Source of the DNA: Chryseosolibacter histidinae
Lineage (GTDB): Bacteria; Bacteroidota; Bacteroidia; Cytophagales; Cyclobacteriaceae
DNA length: 64,000 nt
Direction: 5' to 3'
Assembly (NCBI RefSeq): GCF_018598225.1
Contig: NZ_JAHESF010000003.1
Location: 62,001-126,000 of the forward strand
Positions 44,448 through 53,856 of the stretch are shown piece after piece. Every line of letters starts with the position of its first letter. Positions within the stretch are counted from its first letter, which is position 1. The notes under the pieces are model-generated. The model had not been told where the DNA came from and ran no database searches. It saw nothing but the letters and a program-made list of their open reading frames with translations. The translations under genes and the position numbers were made by a program.

Positions 44448-47347
44448 TGACAAGGGCGGTAAATGCAATTTGCCTGAAGACAGTCGGCCTGAAGGTCAGC
44501 TGTTTGATCTTCACGATCGTTGCATTTTGCCCACCTTCCGCAACGGGCGAGGCACACACACCACCGGAATACACAATATCTTCCAGCCACCCTAACGACA
44601 GCGCCATGCATAAAGACATGCTGCGATGCAGGGTCCTGTATGCCAAAGTGAATGCGCTGTTTGACGATAATTTCAATTTTACCTCCGGCCCCATGATGCA
44701 GATGCTGACGGAGATCATGGACATTACCATGCGATACCCGGGCGCCGATACATTGCTATCTGATCTTTACGGCAAAATGGCCATTTGCTACCAGGACCTG
44801 GGAAAGGATGAAGATGCTGTGGCAAGCCTCCGGAAAGCAAAAGCGCTGCGGAAAAATAAAAAGCCCGACCGCAGTCTGTTCAACATCTACTTAACGCTCG
44901 GTAATCTGTTCATGAAGTCATATGCTTATGATTCGGCAGAATACCACTTCACTTACATCGAAGATCGCCTGGCACAATTTCGCGGGCTGCGTAAAAACGA
45001 GCTGCACCGATTATGGAATGAGCTGGGTGTGCTGCATTATAACTATGGCGATCACAAGCTGGCGCTCAATTATTATCAGCAGGCGCTGCAAAATGGCCTT
45101 TCCGTATTTCCGCCGCAAGCAGAACAAATCGTAATGGTGCAGAACAACATCATTGCTGTTTTGCTCAGGCTCGATCGGCCGCACGAAGCGATCCGGAAAT
45201 ACCATACGCTGATCTCCTATGGCAACACCCTCCCCATCCTGTTCCATAACCTTGGCAAGACCTACCAGCGTGTTGAAAAATATGACAGCGCGCTGCTGTA
45301 TCTAAAAAAAGCAGAGTCATTGGCATCGGACGACGTACTCAAAATAAAACTCTTCAATAACCTGGCAATAACCTATATCGGTTTGAAAGATTACGACCAG
45401 GCCCTCCGTTGCCTGGACAACGCAATTCTGCTGAACCGGAGATTTTACAAAACAAAGAATGCAGCACTGGCCTACTCTTATATGAACAAGGCCAGGATCT
45501 GCGAGCAGCAGCATAAGATCATTGAAGCCCTGAAGGAATACCAGGCTGCCATCAGGGTGCTTCATTTTGATTTTAACGATAGCAGCTTCTACACTGCCCC
45601 GGATGATCTCAACAATGTGGTGTCACGCCCCTACTTTTTTGAATGTTTACACAACAAGGCTATTGCCCTGCGTAAGCTTTACGAGACATCGCCACAACAC
45701 CAACACCTGCAGGCTTCATTTATCCACTATGAGAAGGCGGCTAAGATGATGGATCTTATCCGGAAAAGTTATTCTTCGGAAGAGGCAAAATTGCTTTTCA
45801 GCAACCATACGCATATGGTTTATGAAGAAGCCATTGCCACCGCCTTCGAATTGTATGAACACACAAAGGAAGAGCGGTACAAAGAGACTGCATTTGCTTT
45901 TTCAGAGAAAGCCAAAATGACGGTATTGTCCGAAGCACTGGGGGCGCTGAAGCTTAAAAAATTACCCGGCCTGCCCACGGACCTGATCAGCGAGCAAGCG
46001 CAATACAAACGGAACATCGGCAGGTTGCTCGTGAGGTTAGGCGATACCAGAGACAGCGCCGTAAGCCTGAAAATCAGGAGCGACCTTGCTGCCAGCGAGA
46101 TCGCCCTGTCTAAAATAGAAGATCAGCTGGAAAAGAATAAAAGATACCGAAACCTTAAATACGATCGCAAGCCATTGGGCATTTCAGAGATCCGGTTGCG
46201 CCTTCAAAAGAATGAAGCCCTTATAGAATATTACCTCGCGCAGCATGATGCTTTCATTTTCACATTGACCGCCGATGATTTTACCCTTCATCGTGTGCCC
46301 CTCTCATCTTCGTTCTTCGATTCGTTTGAAAAGCTCAAAGCTTCACTGTATGCTGCCGGAGAGGGTGTTGCCTATCGAGGCGCCAGTCCTTCCTATACCG
46401 TGTACAAACACCTGGTTGAGCCTGTATCAGGTCTTATCAATGATAAAAAAAATTGGATTGTTGTGCCCGATGGTATGCTCAGTTATATCCCCATAGAAGC
46501 GCTGGTTTCTGATACTGCCGCGAGCCGGTTTGTGATCGAGGAGCACGCGGTGCGGTATACCTATTCCAGCCTTTTTTTGCCCGCGGCGGATGAGACTTCA
46601 TCGGACGGCAGCATACTTGCCTTCGCGCCGTTCGATCATGTTAAAAAAATGCCGGATATTCATCCACTGAAAGGGTCAGGCAAAGAGATCGGTGCGCTGC
46701 AGGGCACACTTTATTATAATGAAGCGGCAACAAAGACTGCATTCCTGCAACAGGCCAATGCTTTTGACGTCATTCATTTAGCCACCCATGCCGAAACATT
46801 CAGCGAAGATCCGTTGCGCTCATTTATCTCTTTTTATCCCGGGTTGCAACAAGCATACGATTCCAAATTATACATGCCGGAGATCTATGCCCTTGATCTT
46901 GATAAAACCAAAATGATCGTGATCAGCGCCTGTGAGGCAGGAAGCGGCAAGCTCATGAATGGCGAAGGACTCATCAGCCTGTCACGTGCATTTGCCTTCG
47001 CCGGCTGCCCTAGCATTGTCACCAGCTTATGGAAAGCGGATGATGAACTCACCGCCACGCTGATGATCAGCTTCTACCGGAATTTGAAAAAAGGTTATAC
47101 CAAAGATGAAGCCCTGCGAAATGCCAAACTGGAATTTCTCCACGCAGGCCAGGATCATCGATTGAGATCACCCGTATTCTGGGCAAACTTCATATGCATT
47201 GGAGATGCCAGCGCCTTGTATAACGACAGCACGATCTACACCATCAGTGCCATCGTTGCGCTGATACTTTTACTCGTGATGGTTTTCCTCAAAGTCAAAA
47301 AAAAGCATCGACCCGTCCCGGCCTTCTCCGAAGAAGAGTTAAATTAA
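44447..47347 (+). CDS. Membrane-anchored TPR-CHAT (caspase-like) protease
   Basis: This 966-residue protein has a signal peptide (about 1-34), tetratricopeptide repeats (about 95-430; for example HKLALNYYQQALQNGL and SALLYLKKAESLAS), a coiled linker, a CHAT domain (about 650-920) and a C-terminal membrane helix (about 928-945, TISAIVALILLLVMVFL) followed by a basic tail. The CHAT dyad is visible: His781 (VIHLATHAE) and Cys829 (VISACEAGSG). CHAT proteins are caspase-like peptidases that often cut partner proteins when the TPR part senses a signal. The topology places TPR and CHAT in the periplasm. The ECF sigma gene starts 51 bases downstream. That the protease controls this sigma factor, by cutting the anti-sigma protein of the fourth gene, is inference from gene order. 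Confidence 0.9.
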   Translation: MTRAVNAICLKTVGLKVSCLIFTIVAFCPPSATGEAHTPPEYTISSSHPNDSAMHKDMLRCRVLYAKVNALFDDNFNFTSGPMMQMLTEIMDITMRYPGADTLLSDLYGKMAICYQDLGKDEDAVASLRKAKALRKNKKPDRSLFNIYLTLGNLFMKSYAYDSAEYHFTYIEDRLAQFRGLRKNELHRLWNELGVLHYNYGDHKLALNYYQQALQNGLSVFPPQAEQIVMVQNNIIAVLLRLDRPHEAIRKYHTLISYGNTLPILFHNLGKTYQRVEKYDSALLYLKKAESLASDDVLKIKLFNNLAITYIGLKDYDQALRCLDNAILLNRRFYKTKNAALAYSYMNKARICEQQHKIIEALKEYQAAIRVLHFDFNDSSFYTAPDDLNNVVSRPYFFECLHNKAIALRKLYETSPQHQHLQASFIHYEKAAKMMDLIRKSYSSEEAKLLFSNHTHMVYEEAIATAFELYEHTKEERYKETAFAFSEKAKMTVLSEALGALKLKKLPGLPTDLISEQAQYKRNIGRLLVRLGDTRDSAVSLKIRSDLAASEIALSKIEDQLEKNKRYRNLKYDRKPLGISEIRLRLQKNEALIEYYLAQHDAFIFTLTADDFTLHRVPLSSSFFDSFEKLKASLYAAGEGVAYRGASPSYTVYKHLVEPVSGLINDKKNWIVVPDGMLSYIPIEALVSDTAASRFVIEEHAVRYTYSSLFLPAADETSSDGSILAFAPFDHVKKMPDIHPLKGSGKEIGALQGTLYYNEAATKTAFLQQANAFDVIHLATHAETFSEDPLRSFISFYPGLQQAYDSKLYMPEIYALDLDKTKMIVISACEAGSGKLMNGEGLISLSRAFAFAGCPSIVTSLWKADDELTATLMISFYRNLKKGYTKDEALRNAKLEFLHAGQDHRLRSPVFWANFICIGDASALYNDSTIYTISAIVALILLLVMVFLKVKKKHRPVPAFSEEELN

Positions 47348-47398
47348 GTAACTTGTCAATCTATTATCCAGTTAATCCTTAAATCCTTTAATCCTGGT

Positions 47399-47959
47399 AT
47401 GACAGTCTCTGCAACGGACGAAGGGTTGATCGGCGCACTCAAGAACGGAGATAACGAAGCGCTGAAGTACGTCTATAAAACGTATTGGCCAATGGTATCA
47501 CGGTTTGTGAGGTGCAACAGCGGCAGCATGGAAGATGCCGAAGAGTTATACCAGGAGAGCATCATCGCGTTGTATGAGAAATTGCGGACCGAAGATTTCC
47601 ATTTAACCTGCTCCATCAAAACATATATTTATGCCATTTGCCGCAACAAGTGGCTTTATCAGCTCAAGGGAAGGAAAACAATAATCGATATCGAAGAATA
47701 CGATGCCATCAGCATAGAACCTCATGACGACACACACGAGCTTCCTGAAGACAAGGAGATCGTGGAAGCCATTGGCTCCATGGGAGATCCTTGCCACACA
47801 CTGCTCATTGGTTTTTATTACCAGCAACTGTCACTGGATACACTCGCTGACAAATTAAAATATGCCTCCGCCAGTGTGGCACGGCAACAAAAATTCAGGT
47901 GCGTGGAGCGGTTAAAGAAACTATTTCTGCACAGACGATACCGGTACACCAATGAGTGA
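47399..47959 (+). CDS. ECF-type RNA polymerase sigma factor
   Basis: This 186-residue protein has region 2 at about 20-95 (YKTYWPMVSRFV, AEELYQESIIALYEKL, IKTYIYAICRNKWL) and region 4 at about 125-180 (EAIGSMGDPCHTLLIGFYYQQLSLDTLADKLKYASASVARQQKFRCVERLKK). It is similar along its whole length to the ECF factor at 10823; for example both have CNSG-AE-Y-E-I-YE-, and both end with R-KC or RCVERLKK. They are paralogues. Its stop overlaps the next start by eight bases. It lies third in a unit of lipoprotein, TPR-CHAT protease, sigma and anti-sigma-like genes. Confidence 0.9.
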   Translation: MTVSATDEGLIGALKNGDNEALKYVYKTYWPMVSRFVRCNSGSMEDAEELYQESIIALYEKLRTEDFHLTCSIKTYIYAICRNKWLYQLKGRKTIIDIEEYDAISIEPHDDTHELPEDKEIVEAIGSMGDPCHTLLIGFYYQQLSLDTLADKLKYASASVARQQKFRCVERLKKLFLHRRYRYTNE

Positions 47960-48782
47960 ATTGAGTCAAACAGAGATGATCGCGCGTTACCTTCAGGGTG
48001 AGCTTGACGCGAAGGACCTGGAACAGTTCAATGCCAGGCTTGCCACGGATGATGCGTTCAAACGTGAAGTGGAGCTGCAGCGCACCATTATTAAAAACAT
48101 CACCAGGGCAGGCCGTCATGCGCTCAGGTCCCAACTCAAGCAATACCATCAGCAGATCATTCATGAAACAGAGGCGACGTCTTCTCAGGACATTTCAGGC
48201 GAAGCGACAGTCAGAGGCAGGTCATTTAAAAATCGTTCGAGGCCAGCGACCAGGAAACGGGCGCTGCTGATGGCGGCCTGTGTTGTGATAGCCTTAACGG
48301 CGATTGGCCTGGGGTACTATGCCTACCTCTCTCCAGAGCGCATTTTCAACGATGAGTTCAAACCCTATGCAATCCGTACCACGCGGGGTTCTTCCGCTCC
48401 GGCGGATATTGTCTCACTATACAGGGATCATGACTACAACCATTATCTTTCAGCATACCAGGCACGGGAGGTAAAATCTCTACAGGAAATTTTTCTCGCT
48501 GGAAACGTATACCTCATCAAAGCAGATGCCGCCCGGGCGATCCAATGCTTCCGGCAGGTAATGATCGAAAATGAAAAACGTGCTGCCGAAGACCAGCGAT
48601 ACTATGAAGACTCCGAATATTTTTTAGCCCTGGCGTATCTGCAAAACAACGAGCCCGATAAAGCAGAGATCCTGTTCAGAAAAATAATGGCTGCACCTCA
48701 GCATCCGTATAACCATGAAGTTGGCAACGGATTGCTGTGGAAGATAAGCGTGGTGCGGTTCAAGCTTGGAGTTAATGATTGA
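47952..48782 (+). CDS. Anti-sigma-like membrane protein with C-terminal TPR
   Basis: This 276-residue protein has a cytoplasmic N-terminus (about 1-95) with the phrase MIARYLQGELDAKDLEQFNARLATDDAFKREVEL, which is like the helical start of the protease fusion at 11383 (YHKGQLSDEEIRQFRKKM-DTEFRKEAE). A membrane helix follows at about 98-122 (LLMAACVVIALTAIGLGYYAY), then a periplasmic part with TPR-like helices (about 175-255; AFL-Q-RY-EDSEYFLALAYLQNNEPDKAEILFRKI). The sigma gene overlaps its start by eight bases, so it is the likely anti-sigma factor. Its TPR part could contact the TPR region of the upstream CHAT protein. This is inferred from order and topology. Confidence 0.75.
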   Translation: MSELSQTEMIARYLQGELDAKDLEQFNARLATDDAFKREVELQRTIIKNITRAGRHALRSQLKQYHQQIIHETEATSSQDISGEATVRGRSFKNRSRPATRKRALLMAACVVIALTAIGLGYYAYLSPERIFNDEFKPYAIRTTRGSSAPADIVSLYRDHDYNHYLSAYQAREVKSLQEIFLAGNVYLIKADAARAIQCFRQVMIENEKRAAEDQRYYEDSEYFLALAYLQNNEPDKAEILFRKIMAAPQHPYNHEVGNGLLWKISVVRFKLGVND

Positions 48783-48866
48783 CAGGTGTTTTTCAACCAT
48801 TGCAATTCCAGGTATCTTCAGCATACGCCAATATTTTCATAAATTCGGGTACAACCTGTAAAAAAT

Positions 48867-49610
48867 ATGAGCAGCTTAGGCGATGTCATCGAAGCAATAG
48901 AGCTTCACGCGGTACAAGATCTACGCAAATACTTTTCAGAGGGTGTGGATCCCAATGATCTCTTTAACGGTATACCGCTCATCTATGAACTGACAAGCGA
49001 ATACGCACGCTCTCCCTTGTTCAAAGAGTGTGTGAGAGCTTTTGTAGATCACGGGCTGGTATTTGAGGATAAAGCTTTGCTGGCTGTGCTGCTCGACGAT
49101 GGTGATTCCCTGAACAAGCATATCACTCAATATCCGGAAACTGTCACCAAACGATACAGCCTTAAATGTGCCTACACACCGATGGATGAAGTTACCTTAC
49201 TGCATATTTGTGCGGAGTTCAACCACGTGGCTACCGCACAGGTGCTGATCAGTCATGGGGCCGACGTCAATACCAGGGCTGGAACAGACGAGAATGGTTT
49301 CGGCGGCCAGACACCTGTTTTCCACACCGTCAATCAAAACCAGAACCAAAGCATCGACATGTTGAATTTATTGCTGTCGATGAAAGCTGACCTGCAGATC
49401 ACGGTGCCTGGGCTCATTTGGGGAAAGGGTTATCCATGGGAAACTTTGATCCCTTCCGTAAACCCGATCAGCTATGCCATGATGGGTTTGCTTCCGCAGA
49501 TGCACAGACGTGAAGAGACCATTTCAGGCATCGTGACCACGCTCTTAAAGCAAGCGTATGGCATTGATTATAAACCCAAAAATGTACCGTGTGCCTACTT
49601 GAAGAAATAA
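48867..49610 (+). CDS. Ankyrin-repeat protein
   Basis: This 247-residue protein contains ankyrin motifs: a first repeat around LHAVQDLRKYFSEGVDPNDLFNGIPLIYELT, and a clear repeat (DEVTLLHICAEFNHVATAQVLISHGADVNTRAGTDENGFGGQTPVFHTV) with another that follows. Ankyrin proteins bind partner proteins, and many bacterial ones are immunity or regulatory proteins. No signal peptide is seen, so it is cytoplasmic. It follows the CHAT-ECF unit after 84 bases with no terminator that I can see, so read-through is possible but unsupported. Confidence 0.7.
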   Translation: MSSLGDVIEAIELHAVQDLRKYFSEGVDPNDLFNGIPLIYELTSEYARSPLFKECVRAFVDHGLVFEDKALLAVLLDDGDSLNKHITQYPETVTKRYSLKCAYTPMDEVTLLHICAEFNHVATAQVLISHGADVNTRAGTDENGFGGQTPVFHTVNQNQNQSIDMLNLLLSMKADLQITVPGLIWGKGYPWETLIPSVNPISYAMMGLLPQMHRREETISGIVTTLLKQAYGIDYKPKNVPCAYLKK

Positions 49611-49629
49611 TAACAGGATTTACAGGATC

Positions 49630-50115
49630 TCAGAATGTGGACTCAAGCTTCTTCACCCTGCTATAGCACATCCAAAGTATTATTCCACCCAATAATCCGA
49701 AAGAGCAATCGATCAGCTGCCAGAAAAAGGGTATCCCGCGGACAGCTCCTGCAATGAACGCCAAAGGGAAAACCGCGGCGCATGATATTAGTCCGAACTT
49801 CAATACCCAGATGTTCCTGACAGGGTCTTTAATGATGCCGGCGAATAACACCGCCAGTATAAGATGCGCAAATGCCAGCCAGTCGGTGCCATACGCTATG
49901 AATGGATACTTCGAATCAACCTCAGTGATACCCTGGTATACCGTTTCGATCCAGCGCGACAATCCATTATCAAGCTTAAAGTAAACAATTTGGTCATGCG
50001 CATAGGTGAGCCCTGTATGGATCGGAAAGGCGGTTATGCCACTCACGATCAGTCCTGCGACGAATACATATAACAGGATGCGCACTTCACGCCGCAGATT
50101 CTTCGCGTCTTTCAT
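49630..50115 (-). CDS. Four-helix membrane protein of unknown function
   Basis: This 161-residue protein has a basic start (MKDAKNLRREVR) and four membrane helices (about 13-33, 78-98, 103-125 and 131-150). The first loop carries conserved-looking residues (HTGLTYAHDQIVYFKLDNGLSRWIE). It resembles no transporter or enzyme that I know, and no gene partner is evident. It is convergent with the ankyrin gene, with a short CAGGATTTACAGGATCTC repeat between the stops. Confidence 0.65.
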   Translation of the reverse strand: MKDAKNLRREVRILLYVFVAGLIVSGITAFPIHTGLTYAHDQIVYFKLDNGLSRWIETVYQGITEVDSKYPFIAYGTDWLAFAHLILAVLFAGIIKDPVRNIWVLKFGLISCAAVFPLAFIAGAVRGIPFFWQLIDCSFGLLGGIILWMCYSRVKKLESTF

Positions 50116-50295
50116 AAGGTAATGTAAGTCTCTACATTCAAAGGGACATGCCCCAATAACAGAAAAGTACTTTGTAATTCAAAGTAAATATACGTGAAAC
50201 AGGCCTTTGGGTTCTAATTTTTCAGAAAAAGAGATCACTACTGAAGATCATTTCAGCATCGGAGCGTGGGCACAGTAAGATTATGGGTCATTGAA

Positions 50296-50736
50296 TCATC
50301 CTCTCAGTCTTCCTCCGGACATATCAAGGATAACAACTTTTTCGATGGAAGGTACGTCATCATTGCCGGCTTCGAATATCGCGAACAGCACTCCCTGATC
50401 GAAGTCCTTACGCCAGGCTGTTATAATAAAATGCTCAGGTAAAGAAGGGCCTTCCAGGTCAACTTCCCGGCTGCTGATCTCGTCATCCAGGATGTCGTGG
50501 TTTTTTACACAGCTTTCACCGGTTGTACATACATAGCAAACATTTTTATCCAGAATTTTAGAGATCACCTCCTTTACGTTGGTCACAGGACTGTCGTTGT
50601 CCACCAAAACACATAACCAGTTTTTATTGGGAATGTCCTTATCCCAATTTTGCTCCGCGTTGTAACGTACCACTACTATCTCTCTATCGTTTGCGGTTAG
50701 TGCCATGTTTCGTTCTGTTGAATGCTGATCAAACAT
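50296..50736 (-). CDS. Small cytoplasmic protein of unknown function
   Basis: This 146-residue protein has a strand-rich core (NWLCVLVDNDSPVTNVKEVISKILDKNVCYVCTTG), a Cys pair in NVCYVCTTGESC, and a C-terminal strand/loop set (HFIITAWRKDFDQGVLFAIFEAGNDDVPSIEKVVILDM). It has no signal peptide. The pattern recalls small metal or partner-binding proteins but I cannot place the family. Translation may begin at Met11 (50706). It lies just downstream of the small membrane protein gene at 50754 on the same strand, with an 18-base gap, so they may share an mRNA. Confidence 0.55.
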   Translation of the reverse strand: MFDQHSTERNMALTANDREIVVVRYNAEQNWDKDIPNKNWLCVLVDNDSPVTNVKEVISKILDKNVCYVCTTGESCVKNHDILDDEISSREVDLEGPSLPEHFIITAWRKDFDQGVLFAIFEAGNDDVPSIEKVVILDMSGGRLRG

Positions 50737-50753
50737 TGCGTTATAAACTTTTA

Positions 50754-50906
50754 TCAGAAGGGCACGTGTTGTAAAGCGTTGGCATCTTTCAGCAGCACCA
50801 GGGAGCAGACAACGGCGGTGATGATCCCTGCAACAACCATCAGCGCGTGAAAACCTACGCCGGTGTATGAAGCGGTATTGGTGGTATTGATATATGAAGT
50901 TTTCAT
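50754..50906 (-). CDS. Small one-helix membrane protein (50 residues)
   Basis: This 50-residue protein has a polar N-terminus (MKTSYINTTNTASYTG), one hydrophobic helix (about 22-40, LMVVAGIITAVVCSLVLL) and a short tail (KDANALQHVPF). I start at ATG 50906, although the frame stays open upstream to 51083; the upstream part has poor protein character and holds a 7-base dyad (CTGCGTT 50912-50918, AACGCAG 50931-50937) that would suit an operator just before this start. The function is unknown. Confidence 0.45.
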   Translation of the reverse strand: MKTSYINTTNTASYTGVGFHALMVVAGIITAVVCSLVLLKDANALQHVPF

Positions 50907-51258
50907 GTGTTCTGCGTTTATGATGTAAATAACGCAGTTGGCTGTCGCCCCGGCCACGGCAAAAAGGCTGTCTCCGGCACCGGGTAGGTAAATGACGGAA
51001 AACAGGCGGTGAACCCAGCCCCGCGTTTCACCTAAAAGGCCGCAAAAAACACCTTCTAAGCCCCATTTTCTGATCCCAGCCATCCAATCACCCCAGAGGG
51101 TGCCTTGATCTCCATTATATCCAAGCTACCGTAACGGTCATTTCATGGAACAATCGCTTTTTATCGGTAGAAGCCCGTTTTATGCAGGTAATCCTTACAA
51201 TTCAGCGCCCGGGTTTTTATATTGAGCGATATTTCCGTCTGTACATATCGATACGGTT

Positions 51259-53856
51259 ATGAAAAGACTTTTACACCCGCTGCATTCTTTGAGCTTCACC
51301 CGGAAATATCAATTCGCGGCACGCAAATCATACGCCGTGTTCTTTGTATTCGTTTCCTTTCATTCATTCGCACAACAAGGATCACAAAACAATGACAGTT
51401 TATCCGCCAGGGTATTGCAGGAGATCGTGGTCACGGCCTCCAGGTCGCAGGAGAGCCTGTTACGCGCACCCGTCAGCATCGAGACCATGTCCCTCCAGGC
51501 TATCCGGCAATCAGCTCATTTTAGTTTTTTCGATGCGATCCAAAACCTGAAAGGGATCCAGGTGCTTACGCCGAGCATGGGCTTCAAGGTGATTAATGCA
51601 CGGGGGTTTGCCAATACAACCAACGTGCGGTTCGTGCAAATGGTAGATGGGCTCGATAATCAAGCGCCCCACATTGGAGCTCCGGTCGCCAACACCCTTG
51701 GCCCGAACGACCTCGACATTCTCAGCGTGGAAGTTGTGCCCGGTTCAGCGTCTGCGGTTTACGGAATGAATGCCATCAACGGACTGGCTAACTTCGTTAC
51801 AAAAGATCCTTTTCAATATCAGGGCCTCAGCATCAACCAAAAGACGGGATTCAATAACGTTAAGTCTCCGGAAACAAATGCGACTATTATCTCAGAAACA
51901 AATCTTCGTTTTGCAAAAGCTATCAATGACAGATGGGCATTCAAGATCAACGGCACATTCATGAAAGGAACAGATTGGTTTGCCAATAACCGAACCGATC
52001 TGAACCCAGCCGCAAATGTTTCTACCGGGCTAACCGGAGACCTGAACCCCGGAAGCGACCATGTAAATGTCTATGCAGACGAATCGGCCAACAGGCGAAC
52101 CTTGACCCTGGGCGGAAAACAATATGTGGTGAGCAGAACGGGTTATGCTGAAATGGATGTTGCCAGCTATGGTATTCAAAACCTGAAAGGCGACGTCTCA
52201 CTGTTTTTCCGGCCGAATGAAAAACTGGAAGTGAGCTACACTTACCGGGCAGCGCATCAAAATAATATTTATCAACGCACCAACCGGTTCAGGTTCGGCA
52301 ACTACCGCACACAACAGCACGCACTGCAGTTTAAGTCCGCGTCAATCCAGTTCAGGGCTTATCTCACGCAGGAGAATACAGGCGATTCTTATAACATCCG
52401 TTCCATGGCGGAGAATATCGACAGGACATTTAAAAGCGACAATGCCTGGTTTTCTGATTTTACCAATCGATTCAATTCGGGCACTTCGGGCGGCATGAGT
52501 GTTGCTGATGCTATGCATGCTGCGCGGGCCTTTGCAGACAACGGACGGTACGTGCCTCACACAGCGCAGATGCATCATCTGATCGATTCCTTGCGGGACA
52601 TCAACAACTGGGATTATGGCGCAGCCCTCCGGGTAAAAGCGAACCTGGCACATTCAGAATTTCAACATGACATCACCCATTTACTTTTTGACAAGAACTC
52701 CCGGGTAACGTTCATGTATGGGCTGGATTTCAGAGAATATATCATCGTGCCAGATGGCAATTACTTCATCAATCCCGAAGAGACGGGAGACAACCTCAAC
52801 TATTGGAAGGTCGGCGGATTTGTGCAGTCATCGGTCAGTTTGTTGAATGACAAAGTGAAAGTGAATGGCGTTGTGAGGATTGACAAAAATCAATATTTCG
52901 ATCCGAAGATAAATCCACGCCTGGCCATCGTCTATTCTCCCACGCCCCTGCATAACATCCGGGTTTCGGCCCAGAACGGTTATCGGTTCCCCAGTATCTT
53001 CGAAGCCTTTTCAAACATCAATAGTGGCGGCAGAAAACGTGTGGGAGGTTTGCCGATCATGTCGAATGGGATTTTCGAGAACAGTTATACCCAGGCGTCC
53101 ATTACCGCATTCCAACGTGCCGTGCAAACCGATGTGAATACTTCGGGCATGACGTTGAACGATGCCATTCAAAAAGAAGAAGGACTGTTGAAACAAAATC
53201 CATACACCTATCTGCAGCCCGAGCACGTTACAAGCTTTGAAGCAGGTTACCGTGCAGCCCTTTTCAATGAGCGCTTAAAGCTGGACATGGATTTCTATTA
53301 CAACACTTACAGGAACCTGATGGCGCAAATCGATGCCAACATTCCCAAACGACAGCATCCTGATAGCATAGGCTATTATCTGCAGAGCAACAGCAGGCAG
53401 AACCTCTACCGGTTATGGACCAACTCCAAAACAATAAGTTACAACTATGGCGCGTCATTCGGCGCAAGCTATGATGTATCTAAAAAATTAAGGATCGGTG
53501 GAAACTTCACCTATGCAAAACTCTCACGGAAAGATCAGAGCGACGGACTTGAAGACGGATTCAATACACCCGAATGGACTTATAATCTATCGGTTGCCAG
53601 CCCGAATTTTTATAAAACCATTGGCTTCAATATAAATTTCAGGCAACAGCCGCCGTACTTATGGCAATCAGCCCTCGCTACAGGGAATGTGGATGGTTAT
53701 GCTACGCTGGATCTGCAACTTACGGCTGACCTGCTGGAGAATACATTGTTATTAAAACTGGGTTCCACCAACCTCACGAATAAATATTACTATTCATTTA
53801 TTGGCGGCCCGGCGATTGGTGGATTTTATTACATCGCTGCAACTTTTAGTATGTGA
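51259..53856 (+). CDS. TonB-dependent outer-membrane receptor
   Basis: This 865-residue protein has a long signal peptide (to about FAQQ), a TonB-box-like start (LQEIVVTASRSQESLLRAPVSIETMS), a plug domain (about 70-180; FFDAIQNLKGIQVLTPSMGFKVINARGFANTTNVRFVQMVDGLDN, then GSASAVYGMNAINGLANFVTK) and a C-terminal beta-barrel ending in the aromatic phrase IAATFSM. It lacks the carboxypeptidase-regulatory domain of SusC-type proteins and no SusD gene follows, so it is a classical single receptor for a siderophore, vitamin or metal chelate. It would take energy from TonB. Its last 28 bases overlap the end of the convergent HxlR-type gene. Confidence 0.92.
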   Translation: MKRLLHPLHSLSFTRKYQFAARKSYAVFFVFVSFHSFAQQGSQNNDSLSARVLQEIVVTASRSQESLLRAPVSIETMSLQAIRQSAHFSFFDAIQNLKGIQVLTPSMGFKVINARGFANTTNVRFVQMVDGLDNQAPHIGAPVANTLGPNDLDILSVEVVPGSASAVYGMNAINGLANFVTKDPFQYQGLSINQKTGFNNVKSPETNATIISETNLRFAKAINDRWAFKINGTFMKGTDWFANNRTDLNPAANVSTGLTGDLNPGSDHVNVYADESANRRTLTLGGKQYVVSRTGYAEMDVASYGIQNLKGDVSLFFRPNEKLEVSYTYRAAHQNNIYQRTNRFRFGNYRTQQHALQFKSASIQFRAYLTQENTGDSYNIRSMAENIDRTFKSDNAWFSDFTNRFNSGTSGGMSVADAMHAARAFADNGRYVPHTAQMHHLIDSLRDINNWDYGAALRVKANLAHSEFQHDITHLLFDKNSRVTFMYGLDFREYIIVPDGNYFINPEETGDNLNYWKVGGFVQSSVSLLNDKVKVNGVVRIDKNQYFDPKINPRLAIVYSPTPLHNIRVSAQNGYRFPSIFEAFSNINSGGRKRVGGLPIMSNGIFENSYTQASITAFQRAVQTDVNTSGMTLNDAIQKEEGLLKQNPYTYLQPEHVTSFEAGYRAALFNERLKLDMDFYYNTYRNLMAQIDANIPKRQHPDSIGYYLQSNSRQNLYRLWTNSKTISYNYGASFGASYDVSKKLRIGGNFTYAKLSRKDQSDGLEDGFNTPEWTYNLSVASPNFYKTIGFNINFRQQPPYLWQSALATGNVDGYATLDLQLTADLLENTLLLKLGSTNLTNKYYYSFIGGPAIGGFYYIAATFSM

